This document shows positions 9,271 to 15,559 of a stretch of 60,207 nucleotides of DNA, in pieces. Both the position numbers and the translations under genes were made by a program. The stretch is taken from NCBI GenBank assembly GCA_902388495.1, contig CABMPP010000024.1, positions 1 to 60,207 on the forward strand, read 5' to 3'. The notes beneath the pieces were generated by a model. The model was given only the letters and a program-made list of their open reading frames with translations, did not search any database and was not told where the DNA came from. The stretch comes from an uncultured Bacteroides sp. (lineage in GTDB: Bacteria > Bacteroidota > Bacteroidia > Bacteroidales > Bacteroidaceae). Positions within the stretch are counted from its first letter, which is position 1. The number at the start of each line of letters is the position of its first letter.

Positions 9271-9310
9271 AAAAAGGTACCTCTTTCGCGGAGGAAAGAA
9301 GTACCTTACT
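9271..9310 (-). terminator. Intrinsic terminator of malate dehydrogenase
   Basis: AAGGTAC and GTACCTT pair, with an inner CTCTTTC/GAGGAAAG extension, and a T-run follows on the minus strand. It is about 30 bases past the mdh stop. Confidence 0.8.
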
Positions 9311-9337
9311 TTTAAGAATCACTTAATATCAAAAAAA

Positions 9338-10339
9338 TCAGTCGATATTCGGGTTGATGCTGTGCCAGTCTTTGATAGCAGGCAGTACGCCCATTTCAAT
9401 GACTTCGTCGCGCAGTTTGCAGAGGTGAGCATAGCTTTCTTTCAGTTTGGCTTCCTCTTCCGGAGTACCGTTCAGTTCTTTGTAATGTACACCGTCTTTG
9501 TTGATTTCGGTTTCCATGGCCATCATGATGTGGTCGAAGCCGTGGCTGTGTACATACGTACCGGCAGGCCAGCGGAACGGTTTGCCACCCATGGCGGCAG
9601 CTATCATTTCGATGGAGACGTAGGCAGGGCTTTGGAAGGAAGAACGGCCGCGCAGGGCGATGATGTTGGCACCGCCTTTGGTTACCTTAGTCTGGATTTC
9701 GGCCCATTGTTCTTTGGTCAGGGCAGGAGTGCCGATGATGTCGAGCAACGGTTTGCCATCTACTTTGGCAGTAGAGGCGTATACGGCCATCTGTTCGCCG
9801 TGACCGCCATACGTACGGCAGTTTTCTATCTTATCGGGAGCGATGCCGAAATGCTTGGAAAGCTCGCTGCGCAGACGGGTGCTGTCGAGGGCAGCCAGCG
9901 TAGTTACCTGAGAAGGTTTCAAGCCGGAATACAACAAAGTGATCAAGCCGGTGATGTCGGCAGGGTTGAAGATGACAACGACGTGCTTCACGTCCGGGCA
10001 GTAAGCCTTCACGTTCTTGCCGAACTCTTCGGCGATGGCAGCATTGCCTTTCAGCAGATCTTCGCGGGTCATGCCGGCTTTGCGGGCGGCGCCACCTGAT
10101 GATACTACATATTTGGCACCGGTCAGTGCTTCCTTGATGTCGGAAGTGAACGTAAGGTTCAAACCTTCAAAGCCGCAGTGGAACAGTTCTTCTGCCACGC
10201 CTTCCAGCCCGGGAGCATAAGGGTCGTACAGACAGATGTTCGGAGTGAGGTTCATCATGATTGCGGTTTGTGCCATGTTGGAGCCGATCATGCCGGCTGC
10301 GCCGACGATGGTCAATTTGTCATTTGTAAGAAATTCCAT
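9338..10339 (-). CDS. mdh: Malate dehydrogenase (lactate/malate dehydrogenase family)
   Basis: 333-aa cytoplasmic NAD-dependent enzyme interconverting malate and oxaloacetate. The Rossmann glycine motif IVGAAGMIGSNMAQ is near residue 11. The substrate-binding loop RKAGMTREDLL lies near residue 91, the DSTRLRSEL segment near residue 155, and the catalytic-His region TYGGHGEQM near residue 185. It is slightly longer than the common 310-aa bacterial enzymes, and the unusual N-terminus MEFLTNDKLTIVG is colinear with the fold. In Bacteroides this enzyme type feeds the reductive branch to fumarate and succinate. It is monocistronic, with its own promoter box and terminator. Lactate dehydrogenase is the alternative, but genome annotations of this subfamily favour malate. 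Confidence 0.88.
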   Translation of the reverse strand: MEFLTNDKLTIVGAAGMIGSNMAQTAIMMNLTPNICLYDPYAPGLEGVAEELFHCGFEGLNLTFTSDIKEALTGAKYVVSSGGAARKAGMTREDLLKGNAAIAEEFGKNVKAYCPDVKHVVVIFNPADITGLITLLYSGLKPSQVTTLAALDSTRLRSELSKHFGIAPDKIENCRTYGGHGEQMAVYASTAKVDGKPLLDIIGTPALTKEQWAEIQTKVTKGGANIIALRGRSSFQSPAYVSIEMIAAAMGGKPFRWPAGTYVHSHGFDHIMMAMETEINKDGVHYKELNGTPEEEAKLKESYAHLCKLRDEVIEMGVLPAIKDWHSINPNID

Positions 10340-10393
10340 AATCTTTTATTATTTAAAGGTGAATAAGTTTCTTTCCGATTAGTAACTACGCTA

Positions 10394-10401
10394 CAAAGAT
10401 A
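10394..10401 (-). promoter_or_regulatory. Bacteroidales -7 box for mdh
   Basis: Minus-strand TATCTTTG, 55 bases before the mdh start, matching TAnnTTTG. Confidence 0.5.
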
Positions 10402-10469
10402 ACCGTTTTTGGGATGGGTTGTTCATAGAAAAAAGTTATCTTTTAGAGTGAAAAGTTATTCTTTACTTA

Positions 10470-10477
10470 TATCTTTG
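10470..10477 (+). promoter_or_regulatory. Bacteroidales -7 box for the CvfB-like gene
   Basis: TATCTTTG, 29 bases before the ATG at 10506. It is divergent from the mdh promoter about 70 bases away. Confidence 0.55.
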
Positions 10478-10505
10478 TCACATAATGTCACAAAACTAAG
10501 TTTAT

Positions 10506-11348
10506 ATGAGTATCGAGTTAGGAAAATACAACACGCTGGAAGTGGTGAAAGAGGTGGATTTCGGTTTGTATCTGGATGGCGGGGAAGAGGGGGAAATCCT
10601 GCTCCCGTCCCGTTATGTACCTCAGGACTGCAAGGTGGGCGACAAGTTGAATGTATTTATATACCTGGATAATGAAGAACGCCTGGTAGCCACCACGCTG
10701 ACGCCGCTGGTGCAAGTAGGGCAGTTTGCCTGCCTGGAAGTGGCATGGGTCAATCAATACGGCGCTTTCCTGAACTGGGGGCTGATGAAGGATCTTTTTG
10801 TTCCTTTCCGCGAGCAGAAGATGAAGATGCAGGTAGGGAAGAAGTACGTCATCCATGCCCATCTGGACGATGAGAGTTACCGGATTGTTGCTTCGGCAAA
10901 GGTAGACCGCTATCTTTCCAAAGAAAAGGCTGCTTATGAGCCGGGACAAGAGGTGGACATACTTATCTGGCAAAAGACCGATTTGGGCTTTAAGGCAATC
11001 ATAGAGAATCAGTACAGCGGTCTGCTGTACGAAAGTGAGATATTCCAGCCCCTGCACACGGGGATGGCATTGAAAGCCTACGTAAAGCAAGTTCGTGAAG
11101 ACGGCAAGATAGATCTGATACTTCAGAAGCCGGGCCTGGCCAAGGTGGAAGATTTCTCGAATACCCTGCTGGAGTACATCCGTGAGAATGGAGGGCGTAC
11201 GTCGCTGAACGACAAGAGTCCTGCGGAGGAAATCTATGAGACTTTCGGCGTCAGCAAGAAAACCTTCAAGAAGGCAGTGGGAGACTTGTACAAGAAACAT
11301 CTGGTGGTGCTGACGGAAGAGGGGATTGTGATGAGGGATGGGGTATGA
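10506..11348 (+). CDS. CvfB/YitL-family S1-like RNA-binding protein
   Basis: 280 aa, no signal peptide, cytoplasmic. The domain order matches the CvfB family: tandem S1-like OB folds (about residues 1-65, 70-135 and 145-210) and a C-terminal winged-helix domain (about 220-280). Family-typical sequences are NQYGAFLNWGLMKDLFVPF near residue 82, KPGLAKVEDFSNTLLEYI near residue 204, and SKKTFKKAVGDLYKK near 250. CvfB proteins bind RNA and affect virulence-factor expression in Staphylococcus; the role in Bacteroides is unknown. It is a single gene with its own promoter, ending in a hairpin that overlaps the next promoter. Confidence 0.88.
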   Translation: MSIELGKYNTLEVVKEVDFGLYLDGGEEGEILLPSRYVPQDCKVGDKLNVFIYLDNEERLVATTLTPLVQVGQFACLEVAWVNQYGAFLNWGLMKDLFVPFREQKMKMQVGKKYVIHAHLDDESYRIVASAKVDRYLSKEKAAYEPGQEVDILIWQKTDLGFKAIIENQYSGLLYESEIFQPLHTGMALKAYVKQVREDGKIDLILQKPGLAKVEDFSNTLLEYIRENGGRTSLNDKSPAEEIYETFGVSKKTFKKAVGDLYKKHLVVLTEEGIVMRDGV

Positions 11349-11411
11349 GTTATAAGTTATGGCACTAACCCCTAACATTAATAGGGTTTTCCCTCTTCAA
11401 GAATAGAGAGA

Positions 11412-11447
11412 AATAAATAGATGGGGGAAATCATTCCCCTATTTTTG
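11412..11447 (+). terminator. Terminator of the CvfB-like gene overlapping the next promoter
   Basis: AATAG-AT-GGGGGAA, loop ATCA, TTCCCCTATTTTT: a hairpin with a U-run about 65 bases after the stop. Its U-run TATTTTTG (11440-11447) also matches the TAnnTTTG -7 consensus for the following gene. Confidence 0.65.
11440..11447 (+). promoter_or_regulatory. Candidate -7 box embedded in the terminator tail
   Basis: TATTTTTG fits TAnnTTTG and lies 49 bases before the ATG at 11496. It shares bases with the terminator U-run. Confidence 0.4.
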
Positions 11448-11495
11448 TCTCATAGAAAAATAGACATTGAGTATGAACTTATAAAAAACGCTACC

Positions 11496-12497
11496 ATGAA
11501 ACGAATATTATTTATATTTATAGCCGCCATGATGAGTACTGCTGTTTGCAGTGCGGCGATGAGTAACAGTAAAGTACGTAAAGAAACCCTTTTCCTCACG
11601 GACAAGATGGCTTACGAACTGAAGCTCAGTACCGAGCAGTACAATGACGTATATGAAATCAACTACGACTTCATTGCCGGCATACGCTACCTGATGGACG
11701 ATGTGCTTCGTGGTGAAGAGTGGGCGTTGAACCGTTACTATGATTATCTGGATGTACGCAATGACGACCTTCGCTGGGTACTGAGCAGCCAGCAGTACGG
11801 GCGCTTCATGCAGGCAGCTTACTTCTATCGTCCGGTTTATGTCAGTGGCGGTCGCTGGTCTTTCAGGGTTTACATTACTTATACCAATCACAATCATTTC
11901 TATTTCCCGCGTCCGTACCACTACCGCACTTATAGCGGAGGGCATTATCGTACGCACTATAACAATGTGAGCTATTACCGAGGACGTTACCACCATCCTC
12001 ATTACAGCGGTGTCTATCGCATACGTGATAATAAAACGTACCACACCAGCCGCCGTTCCGATTTCGGTTCGGTAAATATCCGCCCGAATTCAAATAAGCG
12101 TCCGGCAGAAAGGAATGAGGTATATACTACAAGACGTAGTAATAGTAGTAGCGGCAGTAGTGTACGTAGCAATAGTAACAGCACTGTGCGCAGTAACAGC
12201 AATAGCAGCAGTGTTCGTAGCAATAGCAGTAGTAATGTTCGGCACAGTACTACGGACACTAAGGTTCGTCGGAATACTGCTACCGATACAAATCGCAACA
12301 ATAGCAGCGTTCGGCGTAGTAGCAACAGTAACACCCGTCGCGAAAGCGTGAAAGAGAACACAAAAACTAAAGATAATAATAGTAAGAGTTCCAGCCGTAG
12401 CAAGGCAAGTAAGGAGAGCAAAGAGAAAAAGAGTTCTCGTACCTCTTCCGGTAATAATTCATCTACACGTTCTTCCGAAAGGAGTCGGAGAAATTGA
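11496..12497 (+). CDS. Secreted protein with Ser/Asn/Arg-rich low-complexity C-terminus
   Basis: 333 aa from the ATG at 11496, chosen over 11421 because it opens a clean signal peptide (MKRILFIFIAAMMSTAVCSA). Residues about 25-120 form a helical domain (LTDKMAYELKLSTEQYNDVY) of unknown function that recalls small periplasmic sensor or binding domains. Residues about 125-190 are rich in His and Tyr (HNHFYFPRPYHYRTYSGGHY), which could bind metal or a surface. From about residue 200 to the end the sequence is almost entirely Ser, Asn, Arg and Lys with repeated SVRSNSNS-type units, strongly basic and predicted disordered. The basic tail might contact polyanions such as nucleic acid or lipopolysaccharide. 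No family is recognised. Confidence 0.8.
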   Translation: MKRILFIFIAAMMSTAVCSAAMSNSKVRKETLFLTDKMAYELKLSTEQYNDVYEINYDFIAGIRYLMDDVLRGEEWALNRYYDYLDVRNDDLRWVLSSQQYGRFMQAAYFYRPVYVSGGRWSFRVYITYTNHNHFYFPRPYHYRTYSGGHYRTHYNNVSYYRGRYHHPHYSGVYRIRDNKTYHTSRRSDFGSVNIRPNSNKRPAERNEVYTTRRSNSSSGSSVRSNSNSTVRSNSNSSSVRSNSSSNVRHSTTDTKVRRNTATDTNRNNSSVRRSSNSNTRRESVKENTKTKDNNSKSSSRSKASKESKEKKSSRTSSGNNSSTRSSERSRRN

Positions 12498-12548
12498 TGA
12501 TAAATTGCCGCTTCACTGCTTCATCGTCTTCCGTAACTGCCTGCTGAT

Positions 12549-12748
12549 GGGCGATAGCGGGTGAAAGCGGGGTAAAATCCCGCTTTCATCGTTTCACCCT
12601 ATAGCGTTCTTCATCTGGTACTTCCTTACCTTTCATTTGAAACATTCTTGTCTTCCGTCTGAAACTCAACGACCTTTACTGCACAAGATGGCATCTTGTG
12701 TTGCTCAAGATGCCATCTTGAACAGCATAAGATGCCATCTTGTGCATG
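12549..12748 (+). repeat. Intergenic repeat with triple 22-bp-period palindrome, copy A
   Basis: Contains three palindromes AAGATG-N-CATCTT at 12685-12697, 12707-12719 and 12729-12741, spaced exactly 22 bases. Upstream is an imperfect inverted segment GCGATAGCGGGTGAAAGC ... TTTCACCCTATAGCG. Copy B near 45000 holds the same modules, with the GGGTGAAAGC module on the other side of the array. Confidence 0.85.
12563..12587 (+). terminator. Hairpin downstream of the Ser/Arg-rich gene
   Basis: GAAAGCGGG-gtaaaat-CCCGCTTTC, about 66 bases after the stop at 12497. It is a strong stem without a long U-run, and is also part of repeat copy A. Confidence 0.5.
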
Positions 12749-12909
12749 TGATCAAACTACCCTTCTTCTCTTAAGCAAGGAACATCCAGGCGTTGGGTAG
12801 TAATGTTCTGGGTGTAAAAACGTATTCTGCTGAATGACGGGCTATAGGTGAAGGCCGATTTTTATCTATAGATAATGCTTGTGCACAGAGGTTTTTGCAA
12901 GAAAAACAT

Positions 12910-12917
12910 TATCTTTG
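12910..12917 (+). promoter_or_regulatory. Bacteroidales -7 box for the structured RNA
   Basis: TATCTTTG followed by GCTGCG. It places a start near 12922, at the base of the first hairpin. No protein gene begins for another 350 bases, which suggests an RNA gene or a long leader. Confidence 0.55.
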
Positions 12918-12921
12918 CTGC

Positions 12922-13200
12922 GTCTCCCCATTTGTAGCCTTGATGAAGGCATAGGGGAGGCAGACATATTTTGAAAGACGTTTTCGGACGTATTCTTCTA
13001 CAAGTAAATTCTCGCAAAATTTATGGAAAAAGGAGAAACGCAGCGAAACGTTCACCTTATATGTATGTTATAGGCATGCCAATTTTGGTATGTCCGGTGA
13101 TATCATATAGGCGTGGGCTGTTTGCGTTGCTTATCCTTTTTCCGGGCAATGCGAGAAGCCTACTTGTGGGATGAGCGTGACGCAAACTCCCACGTTTCTC
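12922..13200 (+). ncRNA. Candidate structured non-coding RNA or long structured leader
   Basis: Three helices can be read directly. At 12922-12965, GTCT-CCCC ... GCCTT-GATG-AAGGC ... GGGG-AGGC-AGAC. At 13073-13094, GGCATGCCAA/TTGGTATGTC, enclosed by CACC/GGTG. At 13112-13194 there is a long hairpin: CGTGGG pairs with CCCACG, GTTTGCGT with ACGCAAAC, and GCTTATCC with GGATGAGC. TATATG (13058-13063) and CATATA (13104-13109) could form a pseudoknot across the CACC/GGTG helix. A TAnnTTTG box precedes it. The apical loop contains GAGAAGCCT, which also occurs in E. coli 6S RNA, but that alone does not identify it. Alternatives are an attenuating leader of the HTH gene at 13271. The 67-codon frame inside is not credible. 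Confidence 0.5.
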
Positions 13201-13270
13201 GTTTATGCCTGACTAATATGAAAACTGACCGCCGGATTTCGGGAGCTTCTACGGCACATTCTTCTTCACT

Positions 13271-13501
13271 ATGAAACCTATCGGAATCCTGATAAAGGAG
13301 GAACTGGAACGGCAAGAGCGCAGCATCTCGTGGTTTGCCCGCAAATTGTCTTGCGACCGTTCCAATGTCTACCGCTTGTTTCAGAAAGAAAGTATTGATA
13401 CCAATCTTCTTGCTCGTATTTCCATACTTTTAGGTAGGGATTTCTTCGCTGACTTGTCTCAATTTATCAAGGAAAAGGATGAGTCGCAGCATCTGCAATA
13501 G
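13271..13501 (+). CDS. Small helix-turn-helix (XRE/Cro-like) protein
   Basis: 76 aa. Residues about 15-58 read as a Cro/XRE helix-turn-helix: RSISWFARKLSCDRSNVYRL supplies helices 2 and 3, and LLARISILLGRDFFADLSQF the last helix. There is no dimerisation or sensor domain, so it is either a minimal DNA-binding regulator or a partner protein. It starts about 75 bases after the structured RNA region and is followed by an AT-rich gene. Its target cannot be seen; similar small proteins are common in Bacteroidetes, often as conserved hypotheticals. Confidence 0.8.
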   Translation: MKPIGILIKEELERQERSISWFARKLSCDRSNVYRLFQKESIDTNLLARISILLGRDFFADLSQFIKEKDESQHLQ

Positions 13502-13553
13502 AAGTGTGTCATTCCTGCAACACTACTTTACACTTACTTTTACATCTTTGCTG

Positions 13554-13561
13554 TATTTTTG
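13554..13561 (+). promoter_or_regulatory. Candidate -7 box for the Sel1/zinc-ribbon gene
   Basis: TATTTTTG fits TAnnTTTG, 24 bases before the ATG at 13585. Confidence 0.4.
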
Positions 13562-13584
13562 TCGAAAAATATTGGTAGCATAAT

Positions 13585-14817
13585 ATGGCTTGTGAAATGA
13601 AGATAAGGATGAAAAGTATTATAATCTGTGCTCTGATTATGTTTAGCTTTGGCATAAGTACAGCTTTTGGACAAAGCTCAGAAATGGATGCACTGTGCGA
13701 GCAGGGAAATAATGCATATAATGAGAAAGATTATTCATTAGCTGTATTATGCTATAGAAAGGCGGCCAAACAGAATCATGCCATTTCACAGAATAACTTA
13801 GCCCTATGTTATGAATATGGGTTGGGAGTAAAGAGAAATTTTGCGCAGGCAGCGCTTTGGTACGAAAAAGCTATCCGAAATGGTTGTACTGATGCGGGAA
13901 AGAATATGAAAAGATTATTCAATGACCGTCAGAAAGAAATTGATGATGCAGAGGTAGAGAGACGTAAGATTGTAAGAGAAGCCAAAAGAATTCTAAACGA
14001 ATTAGATGGAAAAATACAAAATTACAAAGCGGAAGATGTGGCTATAGTAATACAAGGGTCGCAAAATGTGCTGGATAAACTGGAGAAGCAAACTAAAGCT
14101 GATAATGAAGATATTGCATTGATGAATACTATAAAAGGTAGGAATACCTTGACATTAGATACTCCTGAAGGCAGTATAAATACAACTAATGTGAGAACTG
14201 CTTCTCGAAGAGTCCGGGGGAGTAGACAAAGAAATACGGATAATCAAACAGGGAAGAAAGTAAGGAGGGAAGAATTGATAGGTGGTGGTTATTGTGAAAT
14301 AACAGATTATCCTGATGGTTCGCGAAGAATGAAGACTGTGCGGAAATGTGTGATATGTCACGGAACAAAACAATGTAAGGTATGCTTTGGTGCAAAAGGG
14401 GTATTTACAAATATGTGGTATCCTTGTAATAGCTGTATGGAAACGGGTGTTTGTCGTTTCTGTAAAGGAACAGGGTATACAGAAATGTATACTGTTTTTG
14501 AGAATGGTGTTGCGATTGGCTATGATAATAATGGGGGATTTGCTATAGGGACGAGTCAAATGGATGTGTCTATACCAGATACGCCTCAAAATATAGATAA
14601 AACTTCTACAAAAAGTGGATTAAAGCAAGAAACTTGTGGTCTTTGCCACGGGACTGGTAAAAATCCAGGATGTGATTATGGCCCTCAATATACATCAGAT
14701 CCTTCTGCTAAAACTTATCGATATTGCCCAATCTGTAAAAAAGATGGGGAAGCTCATACACATGGCGTCTGTCCTTCTTGTCAAGGTAAGGGATATAACT
14801 TACGACGAGCTTATTAG
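13585..14817 (+). CDS. Secreted Sel1-repeat protein with DnaJ-like Cys-rich domain
   Basis: 410 aa. The longest start is kept; ATGs at 13597 and 13609 give a more ordinary signal peptide. After the signal (SFGISTAFG), residues about 35-110 carry Sel1/TPR-like repeats (AISQNNLALCYEYGLGVKRN, AALWYEKAIRNGCTDAGKNM). A charged coiled-coil-like helix follows (about 110-190). Residues about 245-410 hold CxxCxG zinc-ribbon motifs: CVICHGTKQCKVCFG, CRFCKGTGY, CGLCHGTGK and CPSCQGKGY, like the DnaJ central domain but without a J domain. A secreted DnaJ-like zinc domain is unusual. Codon use is visibly AT-richer than in neighbouring genes, which suggests transfer or a lineage-specific gene. Function unknown; protein binding or folding is a guess from the domains. 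Confidence 0.85.
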   Translation: MACEMKIRMKSIIICALIMFSFGISTAFGQSSEMDALCEQGNNAYNEKDYSLAVLCYRKAAKQNHAISQNNLALCYEYGLGVKRNFAQAALWYEKAIRNGCTDAGKNMKRLFNDRQKEIDDAEVERRKIVREAKRILNELDGKIQNYKAEDVAIVIQGSQNVLDKLEKQTKADNEDIALMNTIKGRNTLTLDTPEGSINTTNVRTASRRVRGSRQRNTDNQTGKKVRREELIGGGYCEITDYPDGSRRMKTVRKCVICHGTKQCKVCFGAKGVFTNMWYPCNSCMETGVCRFCKGTGYTEMYTVFENGVAIGYDNNGGFAIGTSQMDVSIPDTPQNIDKTSTKSGLKQETCGLCHGTGKNPGCDYGPQYTSDPSAKTYRYCPICKKDGEAHTHGVCPSCQGKGYNLRRAY

Positions 14818-14879
14818 CCATTATATAATTAATGTCAGTATGAAGAAAGTATTTGTTTAATCTTTATATATTTATGATT

Positions 14880-15422
14880 ATGAGAAAGTTATTTATGCTA
14901 TTGAGCTTGTTGCTTTGTTGCCTGGTGGTGAAAGCGCAAGATGATGATTTGAAAAAGAATCAGTGGGCTGTAGAAGCCGGTGTAGGTGGTACCGGGGTAA
15001 CAACAGTTGACCTTGGAGTGCGTTGGCAAATGAATTTCCATCCTAATGTGGCTTGGGATGTAGTGACTTTGAAAGCATTGGTGGCTCCTGATGATTTTGG
15101 GGGAACTATAATGCCACAAGCGATGACGGGTTTGCATCTCACTTCTCCCAAGTTTGCCGGGATGTCTGCCTATTTCATTGGACGGGCCGGTTATGGATAC
15201 TGGATTGACAAAGAGGCGGGGGCTTTCTGTTTTGAAATTGGTGGTGGTATAAATGTGACTAAGCATATCTATGTAGGTTATGCTTTCAATCATCAGAAAG
15301 GAAGTTATGATTATACCTATTATAAGAAAGGCAGTGGCGGCAAATATTCAGGAACTTTGCATACGGCCAGCATGGATTATAAGTTCGATTATCATGCATT
15401 CCGCATAGGTTTTTATTTCTAA
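14880..15422 (+). CDS. Small secreted outer-membrane beta-barrel-like protein
   Basis: 180 aa from the ATG at 14880; ATGs at 14874 and 14853 are in frame. The signal peptide is MRKLFMLLSLLLCCLVVKAQ. The mature part alternates hydrophobic and polar residues (NQWAVEAGVGGTGVTTVDLG; YWIDKEAGAFCFEIGGGINV) and ends in the aromatic terminus HAFRIGFYF, typical of Bam-inserted outer-membrane barrels. It resembles the many OmpA/OmpW-like small barrel proteins of Bacteroides, with no ligand implied. It follows the Sel1/zinc-ribbon gene after 62 bases and shares its AT-rich style, so the two may form one acquired unit. Confidence 0.8.
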   Translation: MRKLFMLLSLLLCCLVVKAQDDDLKKNQWAVEAGVGGTGVTTVDLGVRWQMNFHPNVAWDVVTLKALVAPDDFGGTIMPQAMTGLHLTSPKFAGMSAYFIGRAGYGYWIDKEAGAFCFEIGGGINVTKHIYVGYAFNHQKGSYDYTYYKKGSGGKYSGTLHTASMDYKFDYHAFRIGFYF

Positions 15423-15456
15423 GATAGAGACTGTCGGCCCTGTTCCTCTTTTTGTG

Positions 15457-15506
15457 CATGTACAAAACTACGGCATATATTGCTAAGTGCCGTAGCTTTG
15501 TACATG
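15457..15506. terminator. Strong hairpin between convergent genes
   Basis: CATGTACAAA and CTACGGCA pair with TGCCGTAG and TTTGTACATG around a 12-base loop. It lies between the barrel protein and the convergent glycosyltransferase gene and probably serves both. Another small inverted repeat (TTGAGAA-TTAT-TTCTCAA) sits at about 15553-15570 over the end of the latter. Confidence 0.7.
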
Positions 15507-15559
15507 AAAAATAGAAGGCTTAATCCTCAAGAAATCATATATTTGCAGAGAATTGAGAA

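Noticed and set aside
12971..13174. 67-codon frame within the structured RNA region
   Set aside because: Covers strong RNA helices, shows no protein features, and composition looks non-coding.
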